Positions 35,330 through 46,821 of a DNA stretch of 64,000 nt are shown here, in pieces. Within the stretch, counting starts at the first letter, position 1. Each line of letters begins with the position of its first letter. Below the pieces are notes generated by a model. That model saw only the letters and a list, made by a program, of their open reading frames with translations. It ran no database searches and was not told the origin of the DNA. The stretch is taken from assembly GCA_028532985.1 (NCBI GenBank), contig JANCIK010000004.1, positions 3,286,001-3,350,000 of the forward strand, written 5' to 3'. Source of the stretch: Stropharia rugosoannulata (lineage: Eukaryota > Basidiomycota > Agaricomycetes > Agaricales > Strophariaceae). The translations under genes and the position numbers were made by a program.

Positions 35330-37754
35330 GTTGAAAAGAAAGACAGGGACCAGGAAAGAAAAAAGAAAGAAAGGCTCAGCGGACGCAGACGACGAGGGAG
35401 AAACGAAACCCAACGAAAACAACCGCTGCCTTTTTCAACTCCAACATGGGAGTGTGGGAACATTCATTACGCGTGGCACCAGGCCCATTGTCTTGGCTCA
35501 CGTCCATTGTCTCCATTCAACCGCAATTTTCACTTATTGTAGCCGTTCTACCCTACTACTCCTGTCCTCCAGGCCATCCTCATTCCCGGCCCTATAACCC
35601 GCTCCAGCCCAGCCAACATCCAACGCCCTCCTGCGTCACCGCCCACCTGCGTGCGGAGAATGTGCGGAGCACAAGCACCTATCTGCGTTTTGCATCAGCC
35701 GCATCTGTATCAGCAAGTGCCACCGTCCCATGCTCCAGGCAAGTATGTAATCTCTCCAGGTGTGCATATACCCCAGAAAATTCGCCTCGTAAATGTATCA
35801 TCCTGCGCGTGAGGAGCGGCGCTGACGCAAGTCAACTCGCGCCGCCCACTGGCACCAATCCTTTTCTGTTTTAGGTCTCGACGCATAAATAGCCCCCTTC
35901 TATCGTTCAGATAAGTAGCCTCAAAGCTAAATAAGCACCTCCGTCACCCAAAAATAACAGACAAAAGTTCTAGCTGCAGTCGAAGCAACCTGGCCATATG
36001 CAACGCCCATGACGACCGACAGACCTAGCCATATGCTCTCCAAAGCACAACTACAATATACCCTTATCAGCGTCCACGCGCCCATCAGTTCATTATGAAC
36101 AAAGACAGCCTGCTGTAATGCGTATTTTTATAACCTGATGTTGTGCTTTAGAACCTGTGGTTATACATAGACCGTATTGAAGAAGCCCGCTATGTTCCCA
36201 GGCAGCCCTCGCTCTCCGGATTTAGACAACCAGAGGCGGTGTTATCTGCACAATCACTATCGCATAAACATAGCGAGCTCCTGGTTGGTACATGAGTGCG
36301 TGTAGGTCCGTCGTATTCCCATAGTTAATTAAATGCTTTATGTTGAACCAGTCACCGCCCATTGAAGGAAATGCTGAAACTTAATAAATATAAAACTTCC
36401 CTCCATGCTGAAATGTTTAATAGAACAGCTTCATCAAAATACAAAACACATATACTCGAGTATATGTAGGTCGTTCTCACCTACAAACGGCCACCGCAGA
36501 CCCAAGTGACCACTGGTGGCACACCGTGCATCAACTTTGTCCGGTTTCCGATCTTCCAGATTAATCTCATTACGGAGATGAGAACGTAGCACCGACCGTA
36601 GGTGTAGTGCCAGTAACGGCAGGCGCATTGACTCCCTCCCCACACGCATCCCAAAACTTGTCGATAGGCTCATCACGCCCGACCACTCTGTTATCGCACA
36701 GCATTGGAGGATGGGGTTAGGGACGCTCCACTATGCGACAAACGTCCGAGTCGTGGCCTTGTTGCCCGACGGTACTGGACAAGAAGTATGACTTACTGGG
36801 AGGAGGGCGCTGTGGGGCAGCATCTGCACTGGATGTAGCGAGTGGTCTATAAAGCACTGCCACTGTCTTCACTCTGCTGCGATTTGTCTCTTGCTCTACG
36901 CCGCCATTGTATACTACACATTGGGACCGGGCGATATTCGGATTAACACTGAGTCGGGCGTCGTGTACACACGAAAGCGAGCCCAGAGCGCCTATTCTAT
37001 GCGTTCGGACTCTTTCTGTGTGTGTTACAAGGTACTCCGGGCCCATATGGAGTAAAACATACACGATCCCGGCCAGTGACTATCCTGTCAGTGTAAGCTC
37101 CAGTATCTCCACCACGGCGCACAGCTTTCAGGGACGAGGATGCCTATTTTAAAGAATATCCATGCCCATGGGACCCGGCGGCGGTCTGGAAATATCATAC
37201 CAGGCGCTTTGTACATACTACGTACAACGCATATAGAAGTGGGACGGTTAGAGCTGAAGCTGAAGGACGTCAACGCCGACCGCTGCGGTTCCCGTAGTCA
37301 ATTTTGGTGGGTCTCGCAGTGCATAGCGGAGATGCTGTACGGTTTGTGACTTCTCTGGATTGCGATATGGAGCTAGGGTGTGTGCTGGTAGAATCGACTC
37401 GGAGGTTGCTAAAACGTCACGGTAGACTAAATTTGAATTTGAATTTGAAATTGAACCTGTACTGGGTAATGGTTATTGATTCTTACATGGGTTCAAACAT
37501 GGATACCTTTTCAGGTTGTTATTGTTATCCTACTCTCGACACATTTATCACTGCTATATACATTCCGACCCGGTGCGCGATCGGATGTACGATGTGCGTG
37601 TATGCAAATGCGTATGGTTGGAAGGCGAGGTGCGGTTGTACTGCATTTCAGTTAATTTATTCTCCTTATATGCACCCTGGACAAGGGGTCTATAAGCAGC
37701 GTCATGCGTGCACCGCTTTGCGGAGTGAGGGGGTCTATTTCTGAAATCTTTACA
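35330..37754. other. Non-coding part of the loop between the inverted arms
   Basis: About 2.4 kb upstream of the lyase gene. I see no domain-bearing frame, no terminal repeats and no RNA gene. The part nearest 35330 presumably holds the lyase promoter. Confidence 0.4.
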
Positions 37755-38156
37755 ATATACATAGTACCCATCGTACCCGGCATGCATTCTGTGAGACGAT
37801 GCGTCACGATTCACGCACCGCTGCGGTACCCAGACATGCACTGCATACACGTATACAGGTACGTACATTTCTTGATATTTATCTGAATAATGTTACACGA
37901 CAGGGCGCCTATGTGAACATCGTGGAATATGTTATGTTCCACCACCGAACGAGAAAGATGGGAATGATAAATATAGAACATCGACTGCGCGGGTCCCCTG
38001 CGTTGACTAATCCCGCCTGCGGGTCCCGTCCCGGCCCGGGATGTGGGTCTGGGGTTCTGCCAGTTTGGGTAACGAATATGTTGCACATCTTGTTCCCCGC
38101 ATTCTGACTTGATCCCAGCCATATATCTGACTTGGCGAAGCGCGCTGCGTATAACA

Positions 38157-38162
38157 TATAAA
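38157..38162 (+). promoter_or_regulatory. TATA box of methyltransferase B
   Basis: TATAAA in the context CATATAAAGAGC, 112 bp before the ATG, shared with copy A. Confidence 0.55.
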
Positions 38163-38273
38163 GAGCGCCGGATTCTTAGGAGATGCCTCGTACACCTCGA
38201 AAGTCGAACACCTCCAAAAGAACCTCAGCAACTTGAAGAATAACTTCAAAAACATACCAAGAACATACAGAGA

Positions 38274-39252
38274 ATGTCCGACCACGCTCATCACCACGAC
38301 CACCACGCTCATGCTCACCAGCACCAGCACGGGCATGGCCACGCTGGTGGCGCAGACGCCTTTGCCGAGGCCAACAAGGCGCACTTCGATGCTACCGCGA
38401 AGCACGAGGTCGATCCGAAGTGGATCGAAATGGCCAAGATGTATGTACCCAGTCCGCCCATACTCTATGTACTTGTGCTCAATGATAACCTCTGCTGGTG
38501 CATTAAATACAGGTCAGCAGATGCCATCCGCGCGCACTACGCGCTCGACGAGGGGAAGACGGTCCTCATGGACTTTGCATGCAACGTCGGTAAGTGTCTG
38601 CTGCTAGTCGAGCAAGTAGGAATGTGTTAATGGGCTTTACCTCCCTTGTAACAGGTCTGACTTCCCGCGAGCTTGTGCCGTACGTGAAGACGCTTGTCGG
38701 CGTCGACATCAGCCAGGGCGCCGTTGATGCGTTCAATGAGTACGCCGAGAAGCAGGGGATAGCGCCCGCCAAGATGCGCGCCGTCTGCGTTGATCTGAAG
38801 GGAGTACCGGGCGAGCTGGATGGGATGCAGTTCGACGTGATCACAGTGCGCATACATTCCTATTTTCTCAGTTCTTTGACACGACTATATCCTCTCTACG
38901 CCAGTGCGTCGCGGCTTACCACCACTTCGCCGACATCGACAGCATCACCCGTGTACTTGTTCACTTCCTCAAGCCCGGCGGCGCGCTGCTTGTAGTCGAC
39001 ATCGCCCACCCAGAGCCCGAGGCTAGCAGTGACGGGAGCAGCAGCAGCGGCCACGGTCACGCCGCGCCGCTCGTGGACGCGGAATACGCGCACGTCGTGC
39101 CGCACACGCACGGCATGTCGCGCGGCGCGGTGCAAGGCGCGCTCGAACGCGCGGGGCTCATTGCGTTCGAGCATAAGAACATCGGGACGATTGAGATACG
39201 CGAGAAGAAAGTCGGGATGTTCATTGCGAGTGGGGTTAAGCCTGCAGAGTAG
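38274..39252 (+). CDS. SAM-dependent methyltransferase with His-rich N-terminus, copy B (260 aa)
   Basis: Close paralogue of copy A with identical intron positions: exons 38274-38440, 38513-38589, 38655-38845, 38905-39252. The His-rich N-terminal tail is slightly shorter. Motif I region VLMDFACNVGLTSREL, then TLVGVDISQGAVDAFNEYAE, GELDGMQFDVIT, AAYHHFADIDSI, LKPGGALLVVDIA, the Ser/Gly/His insert, and HVVPHTHGMSRGAV. The first-Gly position of the SAM loop is Asn here. F-box B follows 372 bp downstream on the same strand, repeating the order of the A pair in opposite orientation. The substrate is unknown; small-molecule methylation is only the default guess for the fold. Confidence 0.88.
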
Positions 39253-39624
39253 AGTTGTTTCCTCTGTCCAACTTCTGTTTGTTCATCATCATGGATACTA
39301 GACCTCTTCGTCGTAACTTGAACTTTACACGCAAATCTCATGCATCATGTACGCGCTTCATTTCGCGCCGACTCGTTGTCAGCCTCGGGATCTGTTCAAC
39401 CAATCAAAAGACTCAAAACGCACTGTTGTTATTGGCCAAGGGTTTCTTACCTAATTGTTTGTTTCTAGTGCCACGTCTATCTCTCTGGTCGAACCCAAGT
39501 TGAGCGCGTCGAGATCCCACGTATTACGACACTCTTTGCGCAAACTTAGCTCTCTTCTATATTTATCCACGCTCTTACAACGCGGAAGCTCCTCACTGCT
39601 CGCATCTCTATCACACAAATCGAC

Positions 39625-41301
39625 ATGGATTTGAGAGACACGCTCTTGCAGGGCCACCAGGAAGACGGCCATCTGGACCACACGGTTACGCAAGATATCA
39701 AGTCGAAGATGAACCTTCTGCTGCCTATATCCAAACTTCCGCCAGAAATACTGTCGATAATCTTCTCCTTCGTGAAGGCAGGCCACTCTTACTACACTTA
39801 CGGGTGTCGTCAAGCCAAGGGAATATGGATCAGGGAGGTCACTCATATATGCAGACACTGGCGGAACATAGCTCTAGATGTTCCGACCTTGTGGGACGAC
39901 CCCCCAAAATCCATGCGAAAACAGACAGCTTTTTTGGCAAGGTCGAAGAGTACTGCCTTGTACATAGAATGGCCGGGTGTCTCTTTGTCCGACGGGCCAA
40001 CCAAATTTCTCAAACAATTGTTGGAGCATGCATCGCGCATCAGAAGCTTACGCCTACCTAACGGTGAACACACAAATGAGGACATCCTTCTCCAGCTTTC
40101 AAGTCGTCAACTAGAATCCCTTGAAGTCTTACAGCTAGGTTTTTCTATCGTCCCAACAGCATTGCTTATGGAAACGAAAGCACTCCGTGAACTTTATCTC
40201 GATGATTGCATTGTAAAATGGAAGTCCTTCGCTTGTAACGACTTGAAAATTCTTAGTATATGCAACTTCCAAACTTTTGATGTAATCTCGCCGACTGTAT
40301 CCAGGCTGCTGGACATAATCGGCAACATGCCTTCATTGACATCATTGACTCTCGGGCATGGTTTTGTTTCAGGGGACGAAGTACTGTTACATCCGCGTGT
40401 TCACCTTTCAAGTCTCGAAATACTTGTTGTGAAGGCCTGTCTGGAGGAAGCCATTGACTTATTTCAATCTATCGCTTTCCCTGCGACCGCCAGGGTGAAT
40501 ATCACGGCACTACTTTACACCCACGCTAACAAAATGGACGAAATCAACACCCTGTTCGCAGCAATCAAGGATTCGCTTTCACTCGTATCCGAGGAAGCTG
40601 CATATCTTACATTCTCGTACGCAGAACGAGGATATTCCGACGGCATTGAAGCAAATGTCGGAATGTCGCTATTCAAAGAAGCCATAGACATATACTCGTC
40701 CGACGGAATCAACCTAGTCGACTATGCTCAGCCAAACTTTAGTATTTCTCTCAACTGGGAAGACAAAGATATGTTATGGAGCACGGATCCCACCGACCTA
40801 AGTATCCCACTAGCTGCTTTCATGGATTCAGGCATCACCAAGATGGATAGTGTCAAATATGTGTTCCTAGAGTCAAACTTAGAAAACACGTATTCAAATT
40901 CAGCACGTCTTGCTTCTACAATCGGACGTCTTTCATCTGTCTCCGATATTCTGGCAACAGGAGGAATGATGCGAACACTTTCAAAGGCCCTGCGACGCAA
41001 GCTAAACCACTCACAATATTTCTTTCCCAACCTCGCCGTGGTAAGCCTACTAGGCAATGAGCCGTTTGCCTCACCTCGCAAGTCCATGAAAGACGACTAC
41101 AATTTCAACTTCAATAATCTTATCAAAAGTCTTGAGAGGCGGAAAAAGGACAACGTTGGTGTACAAAAAGTTGGGTTCGACGAAGCAAGTCATCAGTCGA
41201 TTGCGGATGATGACCTGCGCAAGCTACTTCAATCCGTTGGCTCTGTACAGATAGTGGATTTGTGGCAGGAAGAAGGGAACAAGCTTAATACTACTTTTTG
41301 A
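39625..41301 (+). CDS. F-box protein, copy B of the local family (558 aa, intronless)
   Basis: ATG at 39625. It has the same N-terminal helix, the F-box ISKLPPEILSIIFSFVKAG with VTHICRHWRNIALDVPTLW, and the leucine-rich remainder, including LLMETKALRELYLDDCIV and FMDSGITKMDSVKYVFLESN, which are nearly shared with copies A and C. It is the most diverged of the three. Paired with methyltransferase B on arm 2 of the inverted repeat. The function as an SCF adaptor follows from the domain; the target is unknown. Confidence 0.9.
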   Translation: MDLRDTLLQGHQEDGHLDHTVTQDIKSKMNLLLPISKLPPEILSIIFSFVKAGHSYYTYGCRQAKGIWIREVTHICRHWRNIALDVPTLWDDPPKSMRKQTAFLARSKSTALYIEWPGVSLSDGPTKFLKQLLEHASRIRSLRLPNGEHTNEDILLQLSSRQLESLEVLQLGFSIVPTALLMETKALRELYLDDCIVKWKSFACNDLKILSICNFQTFDVISPTVSRLLDIIGNMPSLTSLTLGHGFVSGDEVLLHPRVHLSSLEILVVKACLEEAIDLFQSIAFPATARVNITALLYTHANKMDEINTLFAAIKDSLSLVSEEAAYLTFSYAERGYSDGIEANVGMSLFKEAIDIYSSDGINLVDYAQPNFSISLNWEDKDMLWSTDPTDLSIPLAAFMDSGITKMDSVKYVFLESNLENTYSNSARLASTIGRLSSVSDILATGGMMRTLSKALRRKLNHSQYFFPNLAVVSLLGNEPFASPRKSMKDDYNFNFNNLIKSLERRKKDNVGVQKVGFDEASHQSIADDDLRKLLQSVGSVQIVDLWQEEGNKLNTTF

Positions 41302-41345
41302 CAATTGTTCGTAACTTGTACCTCCACCATGTACCTTATGCCACT

Positions 41346-41964
41346 CCGTGAAGTTGAGGCTTTTTGTTCAAACTAAAGTAGAAAAAACAATTAAAAAACT
41401 ATATACTCAATTATATCCAAGTTTTTACGTAGTTTTGAGTAGACCGAAAAAGTTCAACTTCCTGGAGTGTGCGTTGCTCACAAGTGGCTCACGCGCGCTG
41501 CGCGGTCAACGTGCGGCGGCGGGTAATCTGGATTACGTATATTTCACGGCTTCGTGACGGGTTTGTTTCGTTTCTTGTTTCTTGCTCCCAACTTGTAGCT
41601 TGCTTCTGCCCTCAACATGTCCTCAACATATGGCAACCCCGGTTTCCCCTAATCTCTGACTATATGCGTTACTCTGGACTGCGATAAATAGGGCGACATG
41701 CAAGTGATCCTGACGAAAGATTACTGACATACAATCCCGTCGCGAGTTCGCAGTCGGGCCCCGCGCATGGTGGAACTAAGATGGATTACGCGCTTCAACG
41801 TAACAAACTTCAATACGATTCTGACAGCGGTGTCTGTTGCGCCACAGGAACCTCAGTGCTTTTGCTTCGCAGCTGGCTGCTCTATACATGGCAATCTCGA
41901 CCGATTTCAAGAAAACATGACCTGATATACGAGAAGAAGCAAAAACAAAGCATATATACGCATA
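41346..41964. other. Spacer between arm 2 and the fold-back transposon
   Basis: No gene supported in about 620 bp. Confidence 0.4.
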
Positions 41965-42242
41965 CTCGCACCTTCCAAAAATGATCGCGATTACATAATC
42001 CGAGCGTGCGCGCGTCGATGTACCATGCAATTCATAATGCATTTGAAGGCCGAAAACTTTAGCGTAGCTCGCGTAAATTGGCACAGATACAGTTTAAATA
42101 TATATGTATGTACCACAAAAGTCAGAATCAAATATGACCACCTTTAGAGTGAAAAATAGAAGAAATTCTATCAGGCATAGTATAAATGTACTTGATAATG
42201 TCGGAAATATCTAGCTGTTCCCATACAGTACATACAGAAGCT
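41965..42242 (+). repeat. Left inverted arm of the fold-back element
   Basis: 278 bp, reverse complement of 42666-42943. Contains the transposase C-terminus on the minus strand (stop at 42128-42130). Confidence 0.9.
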
Positions 42243-42665
42243 TTGAGCTCGTTTATAGATGTGGGAGAATGTGAAAGACATTGTATGATTTTTTTTAGCT
42301 CATGCCAGACTGGTTAAATAGGTGAAAGATCAGGGGAATTTGGGGGGTGACAAAGTAAAGAAATACCATGATCACCAAGCTGCTTTTTGGTAGACTTGCT
42401 GGTATGAGAAGATGCATTATCCTGCTGAAAAAGAATATGACCATATTCCTGCTTTATCTGCATATAAAAATCAAGAAAAGCACCTTCAAGAACCTATTCA
42501 CAATATCTTTTTGTACTCATTTCCCCTCCTTTTCCTCTCAGATACTCTGGAATAATCAAGGGCCCTTTTTTCCCATTCATGATGCATGCCCACACCATAA
42601 CTCGTAAAAGAAACTGCTTGATTATTGGAAATATGCATTCATCCAGGTATTCTCCAACTTCTCAC
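42128..42665 (-). pseudogene. Broken Tc1/mariner (DDE) transposase, C-terminal half
   Basis: Minus-strand translation gives FLLRVMVWACIMNGKKGPL, ILFQQDNASSHTS (second catalytic Asp), GISLLCHPPNSPDLSPI and a tail ending YTMPDRISSIFHSKGGHI. In-frame stops follow the RYCE and SPDLSPI positions; the second replaces the usual Glu before PVW. The N-terminal DNA-binding part and the first catalytic Asp are absent. It cannot encode an active enzyme. Confidence 0.88.
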
Positions 42666-42943
42666 AGCTTCTGTATGTACTATATGGGAACAGCTAGATA
42701 TTTCCGACATTATCAAGTACATTTATACTATGCCTGATAGAATTTCTTCTATTTTTCACTCTAAAGGTGGTCATATTTGATTCTGACTTTTGTGGTACAT
42801 ACATATATATTTAAACTGTATCTGTGCCAATTTACGCGAGCTACGCTAAAGTTTTCGGCCTTCAAATGCATTACGAATTGCATGGTACATCGACGCGCGC
42901 ACGCTCGGATTATGTAATCGCGATCATTTTTGGAAGGTGCGAG
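42666..42943 (-). repeat. Right inverted arm of the fold-back element
   Basis: 278 bp, reverse complement of 41965-42242. Carries a second, detached copy of the transposase C-terminus on the plus strand (stop at 42778-42780). Confidence 0.9.
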
Positions 42944-43284
42944 TATAACTACCACTGTTACGGTCTCCTGCTTTCAGTCTCGCAGAGCAACACTCTACCT
43001 CTGCCCCTGCTTTGGTAGGGCTGACTGAATTTTCACTCCTGGTTGTCCACCGTCCACCGCCTTCTACGCTCTAGTCTCTCCGCTGTCAGCGAATCCCTTG
43101 CCTCCTTACACAGTTTGCCCTCTGCGCCACTGCTTCTATTCATCTTTCCCATCTGTCGCTTTCCCATTGGCAGATCTTAAATGCAAACACGCGTCATAGT
43201 TGGTGATTGTCGTTGTGTACTGGAACACAGGTGCTCTTGGGCCGCTACCCCTTCAAGGTTCGACAATTACTAAAAGTAGGCACT

Positions 43285-44787
43285 TACTCTCTGAAAACTG
43301 CGTAAACTCGACACGATACCAACCGTCCTGCTGAAGGCTGAAGCGCTGGAGCTTGACGCTCCAAGAAAGAATGTCTGGTAAATGGAGTTAACCATATTGC
43401 GCGATCTGCGAATATCGGTTTGGAAGAAAACAGATATGGCAGAATCCCCGTGAGCCGCAGATATAGCAATCAATCCCATCTCCAGATGCTTTAGAGAGTC
43501 CTTTTGGCTAGCCGAAGAACAGACATATTTAATTCTGAACTCTACTGGACGAGCTACTTGGGCGCTACCAGGGAAGATAAAACATGACCTTTTAAGCCTC
43601 GGAGGAACAAATTCCCGACCTATCCATAGTTCATATTTCTCAAGATTGGCATCAGCCGTTAACTCACATTTGTGGTTAGACCGGAATTTCCATCTGGTTT
43701 GATACAGCGTTAACTATACTTCAAGCGGACCTCCTCACAGTAATGAGTGTTTCCTTGTGTCTATGTATGGCTAGCCATAAAGTTCGCCCGTCTCTAGTCT
43801 TACTGACCTCTTCTTGGTAGGGATGCCTAACCTGGCCGTCTCTGCAATCTCGTTGTCATTGTCGTCACATTGTCGTACTGGCCACTGCTACAACGGATGT
43901 AATCCCCATCTGTATCCTGGTGATTGTGCGGGTATGTCCCTGCAATGTCCGTAGACATAACTACATCTCCGCAATTCTCTGTTTTCGGCTCACTACTCGC
44001 GCTCGTGTACCGTAAAGTTCTCTTCCGGAGTGTCAAATCCGCTGCTACCGGGCTGGGTGGCTTTACATTGAATACCCACAGCATATAGGAATGTTGCCGT
44101 GCCGTGCAATTGGCCACACGATTTCATTGCAATATGTATAGATATAGGGAAAGCGGAACTTTAGACTCAAGATGGACTACATACACGATTCACGAAAGCT
44201 GCGAATTTGGAAAAGCCGCCCTACATTTCTCAATGTTGTCGGACGATGTACGTACATTATTGTCGGCCCCCGGATTTAACCACAATTATCAACGACAGCA
44301 GTTTTCCCTTCATCAGTGCTTGTGGGAGTCGGCGGCCGCGAAGAGACACACCTTTATATGCCGCCAGACGGGTGGTTTTCCTACATTCACTGAGTGTGAC
44401 TTATAATTCCTGAACGGTCGGGCTCAGGCTGCATTGTTAACAACTCTGCAGGTGGCTCATATTCGCTGACACGAGCTAGCAATAAGGAAAAGTCCGGATC
44501 TAGTTTTGACAATGTCGACGATATTGCACTGAAGAAAGTCTGATGCACTCACTTTTTGCTCGCCGTTGACTACCAGGTTGTTGGAGAAGAATTGCAAGTC
44601 CATTGAAGTGCTTACCTGCAGTCCTTTTGGCAAGTAAGAGTCGATGCTAAAATGCGGCGTGGCTCTTAAATGGTATGGAACTATATCGATAAATGGTATC
44701 ACAGCAGACTGAAGCTGATATCTTTGGCAAATTTAGTTTCTCAGACTATTTACCTACCACTGGGGTTTCGCGAACGATCATCAATAG
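43285..44787 (-). CDS. Possible multi-exon gene of unknown function, model uncertain
   Basis: Several coding-like segments lie on the minus strand. 43285-43713 is a 143-codon open stretch bounded by TATAG upstream and GTAAGT downstream (contains KYELWIGREFVPPRLK and MGLIAISAAHGDSAI). 44457-44712 contains SIDSYLPKGLQVSTSMDLQF, perhaps preceded by a short exon with the ATG at 44787 (MIVRETPV, then GTAGGT). 43827-44117 may be another piece. I cannot join them into one frame with certainty and recognise no family. It may be a real intron-rich gene, two genes, or a decaying one. Confidence 0.3.
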
Positions 44788-44999
44788 CAGGACTCTACAT
44801 AGCACAACGATACGATGACCGTTATGACGCAAACGCGAATTTATCGCAACTCGATTAAAGGCTAATCGGAACGAGAATGTCCCAAGAATGTCCTCTCCCT
44901 AACTTGACAGTTTTGACCGATATCAGGAAGCAATCGGACTGCCTATCGCGAACGGCTGGTAAAGCAGCGAGAACCGAGGATTAGTTCTCTTACCTGATC

Positions 45000-45150
45000 T
45001 TACTTCGCGGGATCGTTAGCGTCTTCAAATTTAGCGATGTTCACTAGGTCCTCATTATGCGGTCATGAGCGCTACCACGATCGAAGCAAGTTTCGAGCTC
45101 CTCAACAATTGAACAAAACGTCACAGTTTTTTCAGCTGTGGGTAGCCATA
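45000..45150 (-). pseudogene. Short coding remnant with a frame break
   Basis: Minus-strand reading gives AEKTVTFCSIVEELETCFDR followed by GSAHDRIM, then a one-base shift into NEDLVNIAKFEDANDPAK and a TAA at 45000-45002. The two frames read as one protein tail broken by a frameshift. Family not recognised; it could be chance. Confidence 0.25.
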
Positions 45151-46821
45151 TCTCGGACGCCGAAAACAACGCTGCTACATGTAGCTATTGTATCGACGAT
45201 AGCCTTGCACTATAGCGAATAGCAGCAACGCACAACATATGTGGGAGTGCATTACGTCCGATTATGCGAAACCGGATGTGCAGTAAGAAAGAAGAAAGTG
45301 CGTCATACATATTTGCTTCACCTGGATAGGAACCACATTCGTTCAACTCAAACTCTAGTTTACTTGCCAGTGATGTTCCCCCTAGCTTTTACGTCGATAT
45401 GCTGCTGCCGAGCCTCCGATAAAAGCTGTGTGGACATTATTTTTGAAAAAAGTCTAGACACCTATACTTCGGCATACCTTAAACAGATTAGACCGAGTGT
45501 CCCTGCTGGCTTCAGGCAACTCACTAATCCGGCAAAGTACAGTTAATTAATCAAATGACGCAAGTCCAAAAGATGGTCTGACATCAGTCATGGACCTGAA
45601 AAGCACGAAAAAATTCTTACTTCAGAATATTTGCAAAATAACAAACACACGAAGTTCTGAATCCCGAGGCATTGCAATACATAGTGATTTATCCGGTTTT
45701 ACGTATGTCATACACAACCCGATCTGTTTGTTCAAGGTGAGAAGTCTTTTCTTTTACATACTTACATCCTGTTATTTACCATGACGACAGGCTGTTGACT
45801 AATGTGTACCAAGACGCAAGACTCGATGAGCACGGAGACCCGCAAGCTTGATTCCATTGGCGCTCGTCTACCCCAGGTCCCCAGTGCTCCACCACTTTCT
45901 CAAAAAAATATAAATGCCATTTAAGCCTAATTAGACTGTTTATGCCTCCTGTCATATCCATATGAGCTCGGAGGCCCACCATTGGCCGAATGCACCGGGA
46001 GCGAGGTTACATGTATTCAGTCCGAGCGCTTTGGAGCGCTCCTGCCATATGTGGGTACGGTACCTTCGCCTCCGTATGCGCGTTTCGGCAACCAGCGTGT
46101 CTGTATGTAATCCTCATCAAAACAACCACTTGCTTCAGTCCACCATCAATTTCTAACCACTCAGTCCCTGCGCATTGCCAACTAGCTGTCGTACTATGTG
46201 TTTTGAAAATTCCCCGTTATCAGCTTAGAGCCTTTGGACGCCGGCTGCCTATGGGAGTTTTGGTGCTCGTTACCTACTACGGTCATATTTGCCCTCCTAT
46301 GGACTAGCGTTCGCGGGCACTGAACTGTCTCTGGACTCTGCTGTGCGATGATGGTGGCTCCACTGCTGTTGTTCAGACGCGTCGCGCTAAGCTTTGCTCT
46401 ACTCGGGCGCCTGTGAAAGACAAACAGTCTGCTAAACAAAAATTTGCCGAGATGAACACCGCTTCGTGGGCTCATTTAGTACTCGTATTCACTGGCACTT
46501 CGGCATAAGGAAACTGAGAGGAAATGACTCCGAATCCGTCCACCGCCGCGACTGTTGCAGGGCTACATGGTACCTTCTCCATGTCGTGATGTACCCACGG
46601 ACTTTGACAGATTCTTTATGTACCTACGACATGCGCGTGATGTATCCGCCCAGATCCGCCCTGGTGTTAGGCCGCCGGTGTCGTTGGGGTCTATATTAAA
46701 GATCGGAGTGGAATTGCTGTGGACTGTACTGTTCTGCTGCTATTTCTTCCCTCTGTGCATCCTCAAATACGTTGACAACTTGCCTCCCTCAATCTCTTGT
46801 TCACTGCAAGCTTTAGGTCTC
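45151..46821. other. Region without supported genes
   Basis: Only short frames without domains. The frame of the gene at 46822 stays open upstream to about 46555 with another ATG at 46567, so part of this stretch may belong to it. Confidence 0.4.

Larger units (their letters stand above)
37755..41345 (+). repeat. Inverted repeat arm 2 (methyltransferase B + F-box B)
   Basis: Mirror image of 28440-31970. The inner edge is recognisable by ATACATAGTACCCATCGTAC near 37759-37778, which matches the reverse of 31946-31968. The outer edge lies after the shared TTCGTAACTTGTACCTCC at about 41306-41323. Confidence 0.8.
41965..42943. mobile_element. Fold-back Tc1/mariner remnant with 278-bp inverted arms
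   Basis: Arms 41965-42242 and 42666-42943 are inverted copies with two differences by my reading, start with CTCGCACCTTCC and are flanked by TA on both sides (41963-41964, 42944-42945). The 423-bp middle encodes the catalytic part of a mariner-type transposase on the minus strand. Both arms carry the end of the same transposase gene, so the 5' half of the element has been replaced by an inverted copy of its 3' end. Confidence 0.85.

Noticed and set aside
34805..35597. Long open frames opposite the lyase exon 1
   Set aside because: Gly/Ser/Arg-rich translations that mirror the Ser/Ala-rich linker; shadows of the lyase gene.
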